From Rhodospirillales bacterium (GTDB taxonomy: Bacteria > Pseudomonadota > Alphaproteobacteria > ATCC43930 > CGMCC-115725), in contig CANJCB010000004.1 of assembly GCA_947473305.1 (NCBI GenBank), positions 113,555 to 177,554 of the forward strand: 64,000 nt of DNA, given 5' to 3'. Below, one piece after another: positions 15,871 to 25,053 of the stretch. The position numbers and the translations under genes were made by a program. Each line of letters opens with the position of its first letter. Position 1 is the stretch's first letter. Under the pieces are notes generated by a model. That model was not told the origin of the DNA. It saw only the letters and a list, made by a program, of their open reading frames with translations, and did no database searches.

Positions 15871-16779
15871 TCAGAGCCGGAAGAACCGCTTCGCGTTGCC
15901 GTAGAGCCACTTCTCCACCACCGCTTCCTTGAGCGGCAGGCCCTCGTATTCCTTCACAAGGTCTTCCATTGGGACGCCGAAGGCCTCCCATGACAAGCCT
16001 ACCATGACCTTGTCCTGGGAGAGCGAATTGCCGAACTGCAGGAACATCTCCCAGCCGGAGCCCGGCTGCGCGAAATAGCGGGGCCGATGGGAGCCCGTGT
16101 CGCAATAGAGATTGGGATGGCGACGCAGCAGCCCGACCATTTCATTGACCCAGGGCCAACCGCTGAGGCCCGCGACGATCCGCAACTCGGGGAAATCCAT
16201 GGCGACCTGATCGAGGTGCTTCGGATGGCCGAGATCGTAGGGCCGGTCGCTCGCATAGTTCATGGCCGTATAGATGCGGACCGGCACGTCGAGCTCGCAG
16301 GCCTTGGCATAGAGCGGGTAGTAGCGCCGGTCGCTCGCCGGAACCATGTTGTAGAGCGCCGAGACGCGCAGGCCGCCGAAGCCCTCTTCCTTCACCAGCC
16401 GCTCGAACTCGCGCACGCCGCGCATGCCGTCATGCGGGCTCAGGTTCGCCATGCCGATGAAACGATCGGGGTATTCCTTGAGGATATTGCCGAGCAGCTT
16501 GTTCGGTCCCCGGATGACGCCCTTCTCGATCCCGGCCTTGTCGAGCCGACCCACGAACTCCTTGAGGGAGACGCCTTCCTTCTTCTTTTCCGTCGCCACG
16601 CCCGCACCGCCTGTGCGGTTCGTGAAGATGCGCTTGTAGTTCTCGAAACCGTGTCCCGGCAGTGAGTCCAGCTTCTCCGGGTCGCCATAACCCGGCGGAT
16701 GGTGCATCCCATCGTCCTTGCGAGGGTTGCCGTGCTCATCCGGCGGCAGATCGCATTCGAGATCGATGACTTTCCGCAT
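15871..16779 (-). CDS. Amidohydrolase-2-fold protein with degenerate metal-binding motifs
   Basis: A 302-residue protein with the layout of the amidohydrolase 2 family (ACMSD/decarboxylase-like TIM barrel): VIDLECDLP at the N-terminus, ANLSPHDGMRGVREFERLVKE, FGGLRVSALYN, LDQVAMDFPELRIVAG, NLYCDTGS and a C-terminal LYGNAKRFFRL typical of the family. The metal ligands look altered: the first strand has E-C-D instead of E/H-x-H, the helix that usually carries HxGxP(W) reads LSGWPW, and the usual GSDYP aspartate site reads GLSWEAFG. Hydrolase or decarboxylase activity is therefore doubtful. It heads the operon for the Dpp-type importer and may bind or process the same compound. Confidence 0.8.
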   Translation of the reverse strand: MRKVIDLECDLPPDEHGNPRKDDGMHHPPGYGDPEKLDSLPGHGFENYKRIFTNRTGGAGVATEKKKEGVSLKEFVGRLDKAGIEKGVIRGPNKLLGNILKEYPDRFIGMANLSPHDGMRGVREFERLVKEEGFGGLRVSALYNMVPASDRRYYPLYAKACELDVPVRIYTAMNYASDRPYDLGHPKHLDQVAMDFPELRIVAGLSGWPWVNEMVGLLRRHPNLYCDTGSHRPRYFAQPGSGWEMFLQFGNSLSQDKVMVGLSWEAFGVPMEDLVKEYEGLPLKEAVVEKWLYGNAKRFFRL

Positions 16780-16902
16780 GGTGCTGAAACCTCAGAAGGA
16801 AAGGAGCGAGATCGGAGACCCCGCTCTCAAAAACGTAACCGGATCGTTAAACGAGAGGCTTGCGCGCGGTGGCGCGAATGTCAAGCCGTCACCGGCGCCC
16901 GC

Positions 16903-17526
16903 TCAAGCGAGGGGGATCGCCACATATTTTCTATAACCCGGTCGCTGGGCGATGCGCTCGCCCCAAGCCTTGAGAGCGGAGAGTTTCGGCCGTTCCACCG
17001 GGACATTGGTCCACATGTAATACATATTGCCGAGGCAGATATCGGCCAGGGTCAGGGATTTCCCCGCGAGATAGTCGCGGCTTTCCAGTTGCGCCTCCAG
17101 CATTCGCCAGAGTTCGCTCGCGTGATGCCGCGCCTCTTCCAGGGCGACCGCATCGCGCTTTTCGGGAGTCGTGCGGATCCAACCCACCATCAGGATCGTC
17201 AGATAACCCGCCATCCGCGAGATCTGCCAATCCATCCAGCGCTCGACCTGGGTCCTTATGGCGGGATCCCTGGGGTAAAGCGCCTCGCCCCCAGCCCGGG
17301 TCGAGGCCAGATGCCGCAGGATCGTGTTCGATTCCCAGATGACGAGCCCCTCGTCCTCCACCGTCGGCACGAGTCCGTTGGGATTGAGCTTTAGATAGGC
17401 GGGCTCCTTATTGCCGCCGAAAGGGCCTCCGACATCGATCCGCTCGAAAGGGATGCCCAATTCCTCGCAGCACCAGAGCACCTTCTTGACGTTGGAAGAT
17501 GTCGCCCGTCCCCAGATCTTCAGCAT
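16903..17526 (-). CDS. Glutathione S-transferase family protein
   Basis: A 207-residue cytoplasmic protein with an N-terminal thioredoxin-like domain (residues 1-80) and a C-terminal helical domain. LKIWGRATSSNVKKVLWCCEEL places Ser10/Ser11 where GSTs hold glutathione. LNPNGLVPTVEDEG contains the cis-Pro, and WESNTILRHLA carries the Glu-Ser pair that binds the gamma-glutamyl part. The C-terminal LTLADI is the conserved N-capping box. It lacks the SSCSWR-type signature of zeta-class maleylacetoacetate isomerase, so I do not assign it to the nearby homogentisate pathway. It may be the last gene before the amidohydrolase-led operon on the same strand, with a 123-base gap. Confidence 0.9.
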   Translation of the reverse strand: MLKIWGRATSSNVKKVLWCCEELGIPFERIDVGGPFGGNKEPAYLKLNPNGLVPTVEDEGLVIWESNTILRHLASTRAGGEALYPRDPAIRTQVERWMDWQISRMAGYLTILMVGWIRTTPEKRDAVALEEARHHASELWRMLEAQLESRDYLAGKSLTLADICLGNMYYMWTNVPVERPKLSALKAWGERIAQRPGYRKYVAIPLA

Positions 17527-17538
17527 CGGCTTCCCCTA

Positions 17539-19008
17539 TCAGGTCGGACGCAGTGTGACCGAACCCGACGCTCCCTGCCATTGCCACGTCGGGCGGGGCG
17601 GCGCTGGGGGCCGCGGCGTCATCTCGCCCTTGACCTCTATGGCCCGGAAACGGCTCGCTGTGAAGGCAGCCGACCAATGATTGTCCGGCATGCCCGCCTT
17701 GCGCTTCAATTCGCGCAGGAAGGCATGCGCTTCCGGGATCGATTCCCAGACTGCCGGCAGGAAAAGCGCGCGCCGCCCCGCATCCTCGATGATGAGCCCG
17801 TCAACGCCGGGGCGAAGCTGCGCCAGAAGATCCGCCTCGCTCGCGATGGACATCGGTTCCGGCGGCGTCAGCACGGAGACGGAGAGCGTCAGTCCCTCCA
17901 CCTCTTCCTTGCCCAGGGGCGGGAAGCGGGGATCGCGGAAGGCTGCGTTGAAGGCATGATCCGTCACGTCCTTGGCGAGAGACCGCCAGGCCTGGGGCGA
18001 TCCGATGCAGCCCCTGAGATCGCCGCGCTTCTTGATCGTGACGAAGGCGGCGCCCGGCGCCGTCAGGATCTCCGGCAAATCGCCGGCGACCGGCGCCGGC
18101 TTGCCCTCGGTCAAGCCATGCAGGATCGAGGCGCTCGCCATGGCGAGCAATTTCGGTCCGATCGTCCGGATCGCGGCTTCCGTCTCGTCCACTTCGATCT
18201 TGGCCGATTGCGGCTCGAAGAGCGCCCAGCTCCCATAGCCCACGACCCGGTCGCGCGGTCCCGCCGTATCGCCCGAATTGCGCAAGTCGAGCCTGGCGAT
18301 GCTCATACCCCTTCGGCTCGCGGCCAGAAGCATGCCCCGCACCGGCACCCTCCCGCAGGCGTCGTCCGAGCCCAAACCTGCGATATCCAGGCGCTCGATG
18401 GCCTCGGCCGCCTTGAGGTCGCTCGCCTGACAGGCGCCGTAATCGAGGTAGTGGGAGAGGTCCGTGGATATGACGATCAAGGTCTCGGGTCCGCCCCAGG
18501 CTTCCTCCAGGAGCGCCGCCACCGCCTCGGGCGCGGCGTCCCCGGCAACGAGGGGAACCAGTTGGAACGTGCCGAGAGCGGCCTGGAGAAAGGGGAGATG
18601 CACCTCAAGCGCATGCTCGCCCTCGTAGGCCTGTTCGAGCGTGGAGGCCAAGCCCCGCTCCATCAGCCGGCCGATCATCTTGCGGTCGAGCGGAACATCC
18701 CCGAGAGGCGTCCGCCAAGCCTCGGCACCCGTATCGACGGCGATGCCCCGGAAGGGAACGCGATGGGAAGGACCGATCAGCACCACCCGGTCGATCCGCC
18801 CGCGGGCCGGGGCCAGGCGTGCATAGGCGGAGGCCGCGATGGGACCGGAATAGATATAGCCCGCATGGGGCGCGATGATCGCCTTCGGCACTTCAGCCGA
18901 GGCGGGTGCCCGCGCCGCGCTGAGAAATCCCTCGACCTGATGCTGCAAGGCGGCGGGATCGGCGGGATAAAAGGAACCGGCGATGGCCGAGGAGCGGATG
19001 GCGGTCAT
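17539..19008 (-). CDS. amrB: AmmeMemoRadiSam system fusion: Memo-like (B) + AMMECR1-like (A)
   Basis: A 489-residue fusion of two domains that are usually separate proteins. Residues 1 to about 265 are the Memo domain, related to LigB-type dioxygenases, with IRSSAIAGSFYPAD, IIAPHAGYIYSGP, IGPSHRVPF, EHALEVHLPFLQ and STDLSHYLDY, which carry its conserved His and Asp residues. Residues about 290-475 are the AMMECR1 domain, with GAAFVTIKKRGDLRGCIGS, DVTDHAFNAAFRDPRFPPL and LPAVW. I start at the ATG at 19008, before the conserved MTAIRSSAIAG. It is divergent from the radical SAM gene of the same system (111-base gap). The biochemical role of the system is not established; a role with the radical SAM enzyme is inferred only from recurrent gene association. 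Confidence 0.92.
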   Translation of the reverse strand: MTAIRSSAIAGSFYPADPAALQHQVEGFLSAARAPASAEVPKAIIAPHAGYIYSGPIAASAYARLAPARGRIDRVVLIGPSHRVPFRGIAVDTGAEAWRTPLGDVPLDRKMIGRLMERGLASTLEQAYEGEHALEVHLPFLQAALGTFQLVPLVAGDAAPEAVAALLEEAWGGPETLIVISTDLSHYLDYGACQASDLKAAEAIERLDIAGLGSDDACGRVPVRGMLLAASRRGMSIARLDLRNSGDTAGPRDRVVGYGSWALFEPQSAKIEVDETEAAIRTIGPKLLAMASASILHGLTEGKPAPVAGDLPEILTAPGAAFVTIKKRGDLRGCIGSPQAWRSLAKDVTDHAFNAAFRDPRFPPLGKEEVEGLTLSVSVLTPPEPMSIASEADLLAQLRPGVDGLIIEDAGRRALFLPAVWESIPEAHAFLRELKRKAGMPDNHWSAAFTASRFRAIEVKGEMTPRPPAPPRPTWQWQGASGSVTLRPT

Positions 19009-19118
19009 TGCAGGGGCCTCCCGAGGCGGCACTTTCGCCAGGGAAGGTAGGACTCGTCGCCCGCTCTGTAAAGCCATCCTCATTGCGTCGGCAATGACAC
19101 GCGCCTACCTTTGGCCCC

Positions 19119-20204
19119 ATGGACGGGATCGAAGGATCGCAATTCCCCGCGCGCTATTGGCACCGGATCGAGGACGGCCGGATCCAATGCGACGTTTGCC
19201 CCCGTTTCTGCAAGCTCCACGAGGGCCAGCGCGGCCTGTGCTTCGTGCGCGCCCGCTCCGGCGACGCGATGGTGCTGACCACCTACGGGCGGTCCTCGGG
19301 CTTCTGCGTCGATCCCGTCGAGAAGAAGCCGCTCAATCATTTCCTGCCGGGCACGCCGATCCTGTCCTTCGGCACGGCGGGCTGCAATCTCACCTGCAAA
19401 TTCTGCCAGAACTGGGACATCTCCAAGGCCAGGGAGACCGACCGCCTGAACGACCAGGCCGAACCGGCGATGATCGCGGCCGCCGCCCAGCAACTCGGCT
19501 GCCGGTCCGTCGCCTTCACCTATAACGACCCGGTGATCTTCCTGGAATATGCGGTCGATACCGCCAAGGCCTGTCATGCGGTGGGCGTCAAGACCATCGC
19601 CGTGACCGCGGGCTATGTGGCCGGCGAGGCGCGGGAGGAATTCTTCTCCCATATGGACGCCGCCAATGTGGACTTGAAAGGCTTCACCGAGGATTTCTAC
19701 CACCGGCTCTGCGGCAGTCACCTCGACGCGGTGCTCGATACGCTGGTCTATCTGAAGCGCGAGACCAAGGTCTGGTTCGAGATCACCACCCTGCTGATCC
19801 CCGGCGAGAACGACAGCCCGGAAGAGATCGACGCGATGAGCCGCTGGATCGCCCAGGAACTTGGGCCGGACGTGCCCCTGCATTTCACGGCCTTCCATCC
19901 GGATTGGAAGATGCGCGACACGCCCGCGACACCGGCCGAAACCTTGCAGCGGTCGAGAGCCATCGCGAAAAGTCATGGCCTGCGCTACGTTTACACGGGC
20001 AATGTCCATGACCTGGAGGGCGGAAGCACCTGGTGTTCCAACTGCGGCAACCTTCTGATCGGGCGGGATTGGTACGAACTCAAAGGTTGGGGGTTGGACG
20101 CCGAGGGGGCCTGCGCCAAATGCGGGACGACGACGGCGGGACATTTCGAGGCGCGTCCGGGGACCTGGGGACGCAAGCGGCAGCCGGTCGCCTTCCGGCG
20201 CTGA
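19119..20204 (+). CDS. amrS: AmmeMemoRadiSam system radical SAM enzyme
   Basis: A 361-residue protein of the PflA-related radical SAM family. The CxxxCxxC cluster motif is CNLTCKFC (C89, C93, C96), preceded by SFGTAG. An N-terminal cysteine set (C24, C27, C31, C41) resembles an extra metal site, and a C-terminal pair CSNC ... CAKC forms a zinc-ribbon-like tail. Conserved family stretches include VEKKPLNHFLPG, FTYNDPVIFLEYA, NVDLKGF, ETTLLIPGEND (here preceded by I) and PLHFTAFHPDWKM. It pairs with the divergent Memo-AMMECR1 fusion and is followed after 22 bases by an uncharacterised gene on the same strand. The substrate is unknown. Confidence 0.93.
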   Translation: MDGIEGSQFPARYWHRIEDGRIQCDVCPRFCKLHEGQRGLCFVRARSGDAMVLTTYGRSSGFCVDPVEKKPLNHFLPGTPILSFGTAGCNLTCKFCQNWDISKARETDRLNDQAEPAMIAAAAQQLGCRSVAFTYNDPVIFLEYAVDTAKACHAVGVKTIAVTAGYVAGEAREEFFSHMDAANVDLKGFTEDFYHRLCGSHLDAVLDTLVYLKRETKVWFEITTLLIPGENDSPEEIDAMSRWIAQELGPDVPLHFTAFHPDWKMRDTPATPAETLQRSRAIAKSHGLRYVYTGNVHDLEGGSTWCSNCGNLLIGRDWYELKGWGLDAEGACAKCGTTTAGHFEARPGTWGRKRQPVAFRR

Positions 20205-20226
20205 GGGCCAGTTGGGGGAAAAAGAG

Positions 20227-21039
20227 ATGAGCAATGTCGAACCGGCGTCAGAGGAAGAGGAGGCCTCTTCCAATCCCGCGCTGCCTTTCACCGCCTGGAA
20301 CGTCAATCCGGCGATCAACATGCCCATCGTGCCGGCGGAACGCGCCCGGAACTGGATGGACAATACCAACAAGCATTTTGCCAACCGTTGCCTGCCCTTG
20401 CTGATGGCCAACCAGGCAGGCTGGTTCGTCCTGAACAATCATCGCATCGCCGTGACCTGGGGCGGGCTCGACGCGATCGACAGCCTGATGGTGAAGCATC
20501 TCACCGGCGAGCCGCCCTATTGCGCGTCGAGCCATTTCGGCTCGGGCATCCTCACCTTTACGATCCCCTATCTCTTTCGCACGCCGCCCGGCTACAACCT
20601 GCTCGCCCGCGGGCCGGCCAATTTGCCGAAGGACGGCATCAGCCCCCTGGAAGGCATCATCGAGACGGATTGGACGGATTCCACCTTCACCATGAATTGG
20701 AAGGTGACCCGGCCGCACCAGACGATCATTTTCGAGATCGGCGAACCGATCCTCATGATCGTGCCGCAGGCGCGCAGCGAACTCGAACGCTTCCAGCCGG
20801 AGGTCCGGGACATCACCAGCGATGCCGAGACCAACGAGGCCTATTGGGCCTGGGCCAATTCGCGACGCCAATTCATGGACGATCTCAATACCTCAGGCTC
20901 GGAAGCGCGCCAGCAAGGCTGGCAGAAGCACTATATGCGCGGCACGTCGATGACCGATCCCAAGACCCGCCGGACCGAGCATCAGCAGAAACTCGACTTG
21001 GCCCCCTTCGCCCATCACGCCCCACCGGCCAAATCCTGA
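20227..21039 (+). CDS. Conserved protein of unknown function (DUF6065-like)
   Basis: A 270-residue protein with no signal peptide or membrane segment. The N-terminus is acidic (residues 9-13) and the core is rich in aromatic residues. Motifs include WMDNTNKHFANRCLPLLMANQAGW, then WGGLDAIDSL, SSHFGSGILTFTIPYLFRTPPGYNLLARGPANLPKDGI and MNWKVTRP, the pattern I associate with the DUF6065 family; this is recognition from memory, not a search. The start at 20227 follows GGGGGAAAAAGAG. It lies 22 bases after the radical SAM gene, so co-transcription is likely. No catalytic motif can be named. Confidence 0.75.
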   Translation: MSNVEPASEEEEASSNPALPFTAWNVNPAINMPIVPAERARNWMDNTNKHFANRCLPLLMANQAGWFVLNNHRIAVTWGGLDAIDSLMVKHLTGEPPYCASSHFGSGILTFTIPYLFRTPPGYNLLARGPANLPKDGISPLEGIIETDWTDSTFTMNWKVTRPHQTIIFEIGEPILMIVPQARSELERFQPEVRDITSDAETNEAYWAWANSRRQFMDDLNTSGSEARQQGWQKHYMRGTSMTDPKTRRTEHQQKLDLAPFAHHAPPAKS

Positions 21040-21055
21040 TGTGACGGGGGTCACG
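21040..21055. promoter_or_regulatory. CRP-like palindrome TGTGA-N6-TCACG
   Basis: The sequence TGTGACGGGGGTCACG begins one base after the stop of the preceding gene and matches the CRP-family consensus TGTGA-N6-TCACA except for the last base. It lies 77 bases before the small gene at 21117 and about 305 before hppD, so it could control either. It also forms a five-base hairpin with a GGGG loop, so a weak terminator is the alternative. Confidence 0.35.
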
Positions 21056-21116
21056 GCGGGATCGGCGCGGGCGCCGCTATAGTCGGTTTCATCGAAAGTT
21101 AACGATGAGGCCGGCG

Positions 21117-21290
21117 ATGGGCGACCAGCACGATCTGGACAGGGCGGCACGGCACATGAGGGATCACTACGGCAGTGCCGCATCGATCCGGGCACGCCGC
21201 CGCGCCAATCTGCTCCTCCAATCCGGCGAGCAGGTCACGGCGATGTTCTGGGAGACCCTGGCCCTGCATCTGGAAGCGGTGCCGGCTTAA
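21117..21290 (+). CDS. Small hypothetical protein
   Basis: A 57-residue protein starting at an ATG preceded by GATGAGGCCGGCG. It is helical and charged: DLDRAARHMRDHYGS, then a basic stretch RARRRANLLLQSGEQ, then AMFWETLALHLEAV. I recognise the general pattern of a small alphaproteobacterial protein with this HM-x-H-x-GS-A and RR-A-x-LL layout, but no function is known to me. It precedes hppD by 69 bases on the same strand. An in-frame ATG at 21105 is an alternative start. Confidence 0.55.
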   Translation: MGDQHDLDRAARHMRDHYGSAASIRARRRANLLLQSGEQVTAMFWETLALHLEAVPA

Positions 21291-21359
21291 CACGAGCCTT
21301 GACGGTGGCACTTCCACCCCTCACATCCTTCCCTGCGGCCGCTCCGCGCGGGAGGTGCG

Positions 21360-22445
21360 ATGACAAGCTCCGAAACCGACACCAATCCGATGGGGACGGA
21401 CGGCTTCGAATTCGTCGAATTCGCGGCCCCGGACGCCAAGGCGCTGGGCGAACTCTTTCTGCGCATGGGCTTCGCCGCCACGGCGCGCCATCGCTCCAAG
21501 GATGTGACGCTCTATAAGCAGGGCGACGTCAATTTCATCGTCAATGCGGAGCCCGAGAGTTTCGCCCAAGGCTTCGCCCGGGTGCATGGACCCAGCATCT
21601 GCGCCATCGCCTTCCGGGTCCGCAACGCGGCCAAGGCCTATGAGCGGGCGCTTTCCCTCGGCGCCAAAGCCTTCCAGAGCAAGATCGGCCCCATGGAGCT
21701 CAATATCCCCGCGATCCAAGGGATCGGGGGGTCGCTGATCTATCTGGTGGATCGGTATGGGCCGCGCGGGTCGATCTACGATGTCGATTTCGACCCACTG
21801 CCGGGCGTGGCTCCCCAGCCGACCGGGGTCGGGCTTACCGGCATCGATCATCTGACCCATAACGTCCATCGGGGTCGCATGGCGGATTGGGCGGGCTTCT
21901 ACGAGCGGCTCTTCAATTTCCGGGAAATCCGCTATTTCGACATCGAAGGCAAGGTCACGGGCCTGCGCTCCAAGGCCATGACTAGCCCCTGCGGCAAGAT
22001 CCGCATACCGATCAACGAGAGCGCCGACGACAAGTCCCAGATCGCGGAATATCTCTCGGTCTATCATGGCGAGGGCATCCAGCATGTGGCGCTCTCCACC
22101 GGGAATATCTATGCCTCGGTCGGGGGCTTGCGCGGCAACGGCGTGCCCTTCCAGACCGTCCCCGACACCTATTACGAAGGCGTGGACGCGCGATTGCCCG
22201 GCCATGGCGAGGATATCGACCTTCTGAAACAGAACCGCATCCTGATCGACGGGGCGCCGACGAAGGACGGCGGGCGGCTCCTGCAGATCTTCACCCAGAA
22301 CCTGATCGGCCCGATCTTCTTCGAAGTGATCCAGCGCAAGGGCGACGAGGGCTTCGGCGAAGGCAACTTCAAGGCGCTTTTCGAATCGATCGAACTCGAC
22401 CAGATCCGGCGCGGCGTGCTGAAGGCCAACGGATCGAAAGAATGA
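21360..22445 (+). CDS. hppD: 4-hydroxyphenylpyruvate dioxygenase
   Basis: A 361-residue Fe(II) enzyme that converts 4-hydroxyphenylpyruvate to homogentisate, the second step of tyrosine breakdown. Two vicinal-oxygen-chelate domains are visible: the N-terminal one with [11 protein letters not shown] and the catalytic C-terminal one with GIDHLTHNV (first iron His), [10 protein letters not shown] (second His) and [18 protein letters not shown] (Glu ligand). The final [20 protein letters not shown] is the family end motif that closes the active site. The ribosome binding site is GGGAGG. Its stop overlaps the hmgA start (ATGA), forming an operon with hmgA and fahA. Confidence 0.97.
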   Translation: MTSSETDTNPMGTDGFEFVEFAAPDAKALGELFLRMGFAATARHRSKDVTLYKQGDVNFIVNAEPESFAQGFARVHGPSICAIAFRVRNAAKAYERALSLGAKAFQSKIGPMELNIPAIQGIGGSLIYLVDRYGPRGSIYDVDFDPLPGVAPQPTGVGLTGIDHLTHNVHRGRMADWAGFYERLFNFREIRYFDIEGKVTGLRSKAMTSPCGKIRIPINESADDKSQIAEYLSVYHGEGIQHVALSTGNIYASVGGLRGNGVPFQTVPDTYYEGVDARLPGHGEDIDLLKQNRILIDGAPTKDGGRLLQIFTQNLIGPIFFEVIQRKGDEGFGEGNFKALFESIELDQIRRGVLKANGSKE

Positions 22446-23737
22446 GCGATCCCGCCTATCTCACCGGCTTCGGCAATTCCTTCGCCAGCGAGGCCCTGGC
22501 CGGTACGCTGCCCGAGGGGCAGAACTCGCCCCAGAAAGTTCCTTTCGGGCTCTATGCGGAACAGCTTTCCGGCACGCCCTTCACCGCCCCCCGGGAGGAG
22601 AACCAGCGATCCTGGCTTTATCGCATCCGTCCCTCCGCCGGCCATGCCCGATATCGACGGCTGGATGACGGGCTTCTGCGCAACGGCCCCGAGGCGGAGA
22701 TCGAGACGCCGCCGGACCGCTTGCGCTGGAACCCGATGCCCGCGCCGGACAAGCCGACCGATTTCGTCGATGGGCTCGTCACCATGGCGTGGAACGGCAG
22801 CCCCGAGCGCGGCGAAGGTATCGCCGTCCATCTCTACCGCGCCAATCTCTCGATGCGGGACCGCGTCTTCTGCGACGCGGACGGCGAGTTACTCTTCGTT
22901 CCGCAAGCCGGCCGTCTGAGGTTGGCGACGGAACTCGGCCTCCTCGATCTGGCACCCGGAGAAATCGGGATCGTGCCGCGCGGGGTTCGATTCCGTGCCG
23001 AATTGCCCGAAGGCCCCGCCAGCGGCTATCTCTGCGAGAACCACGGCAACCTGTTGCGCCTGCCGGAACTGGGGCCTATCGGCTCCAACGGGCTCGCCAA
23101 TACGCGGGATTTCCTGACGCCCCGGGCCTGGTTCGAGGAGAGCGAGCGCCCGACGCAGCTCGTGCAGAAATTCATGGGCCATCTCTGGGCGACGGACCTC
23201 GATCATTCGCCCCTCGACGTGGTCGCCTGGCATGGCAATTTGGCGCCCTGCAAATACGATCTTTCCCGCTTCAACGTCATGGGCAGCACGAGCTTCGACC
23301 ATCCCGATCCCTCGATCTTCACCGTCCTGACCTCGCCGAGCGACAGGCGGGGCACGGCGAACCTCGACTTCGTGATCTTCCCGCCGCGCTGGATGGTGGC
23401 CGAACACAGCTTCCGACCGCCCTGGTTCCACCGCAACGTCATGAGCGAATTCATGGGGCTCATCCGGGGCGCCTATGACGCCAAGTCGGAGGGCTTCCTG
23501 CCGGGAGGGGCGAGCCTCCACAATGCGCTGGCGCCCCATGGTCCCGATGTCGCAAGCTGGGAGCGCGCCGTGGCCGAAGACGTGAAGCCGCGCAAGATCG
23601 AAGACAGCCTCGCCTTCATGTTCGAAACCAACCACGTGCTCCGCCCTACCCGCTTCGCGCTTGAAACCCCGGCGCTCCAGCAGGACTACGATCAGTGCTG
23701 GGCGGGCTTCCAAAAGCATTTCAAGGGAACCCCATGA
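22442..23737 (+). CDS. hmgA: Homogentisate 1,2-dioxygenase
   Basis: A 431-residue Fe(II) ring-cleaving enzyme that opens homogentisate to maleylacetoacetate. Family landmarks are the start [19 protein letters not shown], the [11 protein letters not shown] motif, [35 protein letters not shown] and the iron-binding region [17 protein letters not shown] (first His and Glu), with [13 protein letters not shown] carrying a second conserved His. Length is normal. It overlaps hppD and fahA by four bases each (ATGA). Confidence 0.97.
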   Translation: MSDPAYLTGFGNSFASEALAGTLPEGQNSPQKVPFGLYAEQLSGTPFTAPREENQRSWLYRIRPSAGHARYRRLDDGLLRNGPEAEIETPPDRLRWNPMPAPDKPTDFVDGLVTMAWNGSPERGEGIAVHLYRANLSMRDRVFCDADGELLFVPQAGRLRLATELGLLDLAPGEIGIVPRGVRFRAELPEGPASGYLCENHGNLLRLPELGPIGSNGLANTRDFLTPRAWFEESERPTQLVQKFMGHLWATDLDHSPLDVVAWHGNLAPCKYDLSRFNVMGSTSFDHPDPSIFTVLTSPSDRRGTANLDFVIFPPRWMVAEHSFRPPWFHRNVMSEFMGLIRGAYDAKSEGFLPGGASLHNALAPHGPDVASWERAVAEDVKPRKIEDSLAFMFETNHVLRPTRFALETPALQQDYDQCWAGFQKHFKGTP

Positions 23738-25044
23738 CCGACTTCACCCACGATCCCTCGCGCAAGAGCTGGGTCGCCTCCGCCAGTGGTCACGGGGACT
23801 TCCCCCTCCAGAACCTGCCGCTCGGCATCTTCCGGCCCCGGGGCGAGGAACCGAGGGGCGGCGTCGCCATCGGCGATGAAATCCTCGATCTTCCGATGGC
23901 GCTCGCCCAGGGGCTTTTCACTGGAGAGGCGGAACAGGCCGCACGCGCCGCCTCAGGGCGCAGCCTCAATCCGCTGATGGCGCTTGGCAAAGGCTCGCGC
24001 GCCGCACTCCGTCGCCGCTTGTCGGAAATTCTCGACGGCGCCGGCCCGGAAACCGCAATGATCAAGGAACTCGCCCCGCGGATCCTTCATCACGCCCAGG
24101 ATTGCGCGCTGGAGCTGCCGGCCGAGATCGGCGATTACACCGACTTCTATGCGGGCATCCAGCACGCGACCAATACCGGACGCCTGCTCCGGCCCGACAA
24201 CCCCCTGATGCCCAACTACAAGCATATCCCCGTCGCCTATCATGGCCGCAGTTCCTCGGTCGTGACTTCCGGGACGCCGGTGCGCCGGCCCCAGGGGCAG
24301 CGCAAGCGCGGCGACGAGGCAGCGCCGACCTACGGCCCCTCGCGGAACCTCGATTACGAGCTGGAACTCGGCCTCTGGATCGGCCCCGGCAATGCCCAGG
24401 GCGAGCCCATCCCGGTCGCAGAGGCCGGCGGCCACGTCATCGGCTTTTGCCTTCTCAACGACTGGTCGGCGCGGGACATCCAGGGCTGGGAGTATCAGCC
24501 CCTCGGTCCCTTCCTCGGCAAGAGCTTCTCCACCACGATCTCGCCCTGGGTGGTGACTGCCGAAGCACTGGAGCCCTTCCGCCAAGCCCAGGCCCCGCGC
24601 GGCGAGGGAGATCCGGCTCCCCTTCCCTATCTCTGGGATGATGCGGACCAAGGCAATGGCGCTTTCGGGGTCGATCTGGAAGTCTTCATCGAAACCCCCG
24701 TCATGCGGGAGAAGGGCGCCGCCCCGCAGCGTTTCTCCCGGGTCAGCGCCGCCAATCTTTATTGGACCGCCGCCCAGATGGTGGCCCATCACAGCTCCGG
24801 CGGCTGCAACCTCCGGCCGGGCGATCTCTTCGGGTCCGGCACCATCAGCGGCGTCGAGCGCGAGACCTGGGGAAGCTTGCTGGAGCAATCCGCGGGCGGC
24901 CGCCAGCCCCTGGCCCTGGCTTCGGGAGAGACCCGGCGCTTCCTGGAAGACGGCGACGAGATCGTCTTCCGCGCGTCCTGCCAGAAAGAGGGCTTCGCCC
25001 CCATCGGCTTCGGCGAATGCCGGGGGCGGATCGCGCCAGCCTGA
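23734..25044 (+). CDS. fahA: Fumarylacetoacetase
   Basis: A 436-residue enzyme that hydrolyses fumarylacetoacetate to fumarate and acetoacetate, the last step of the homogentisate pathway. The N-terminal domain (to about residue 115) is followed by the metal-binding catalytic domain: [40 protein letters not shown] (Glu ligands), [27 protein letters not shown] and [22 protein letters not shown]. The ATG at 23734 overlaps the hmgA stop. Its stop lies inside a 15-base palindrome that also covers the stop of the convergent phenylalanine hydroxylase gene. No maleylacetoacetate isomerase gene is in the operon. Confidence 0.97.
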   Translation: MTDFTHDPSRKSWVASASGHGDFPLQNLPLGIFRPRGEEPRGGVAIGDEILDLPMALAQGLFTGEAEQAARAASGRSLNPLMALGKGSRAALRRRLSEILDGAGPETAMIKELAPRILHHAQDCALELPAEIGDYTDFYAGIQHATNTGRLLRPDNPLMPNYKHIPVAYHGRSSSVVTSGTPVRRPQGQRKRGDEAAPTYGPSRNLDYELELGLWIGPGNAQGEPIPVAEAGGHVIGFCLLNDWSARDIQGWEYQPLGPFLGKSFSTTISPWVVTAEALEPFRQAQAPRGEGDPAPLPYLWDDADQGNGAFGVDLEVFIETPVMREKGAAPQRFSRVSAANLYWTAAQMVAHHSSGGCNLRPGDLFGSGTISGVERETWGSLLEQSAGGRQPLALASGETRRFLEDGDEIVFRASCQKEGFAPIGFGECRGRIAPA

Positions 25045-25053
25045 CGGTCAGGC
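25039..25053. terminator. Perfect palindrome spanning both convergent stop codons
   Basis: GCCTGAC-G-GTCAGGC is a perfect 7+1+7 inverted repeat. The left arm contains the fahA stop (25042-25044) and the right arm the phhA stop (25048-25050), with only three bases between the genes. The loop is too small for the full stem to form, so a shortened hairpin is expected. It is the only candidate two-way terminator here. Confidence 0.4.

Noticed and set aside
14203..15993. A 596-codon open frame on the plus strand opposite the permease genes
   Set aside because: Composition is highly charged and without motifs, while the opposite strand has two typical OppB/OppC permeases.
16903..17526. GST gene as maleylacetoacetate isomerase for the homogentisate pathway
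   Set aside because: The zeta-class signature SSCSWR is absent and the gene is in a different transcription unit.
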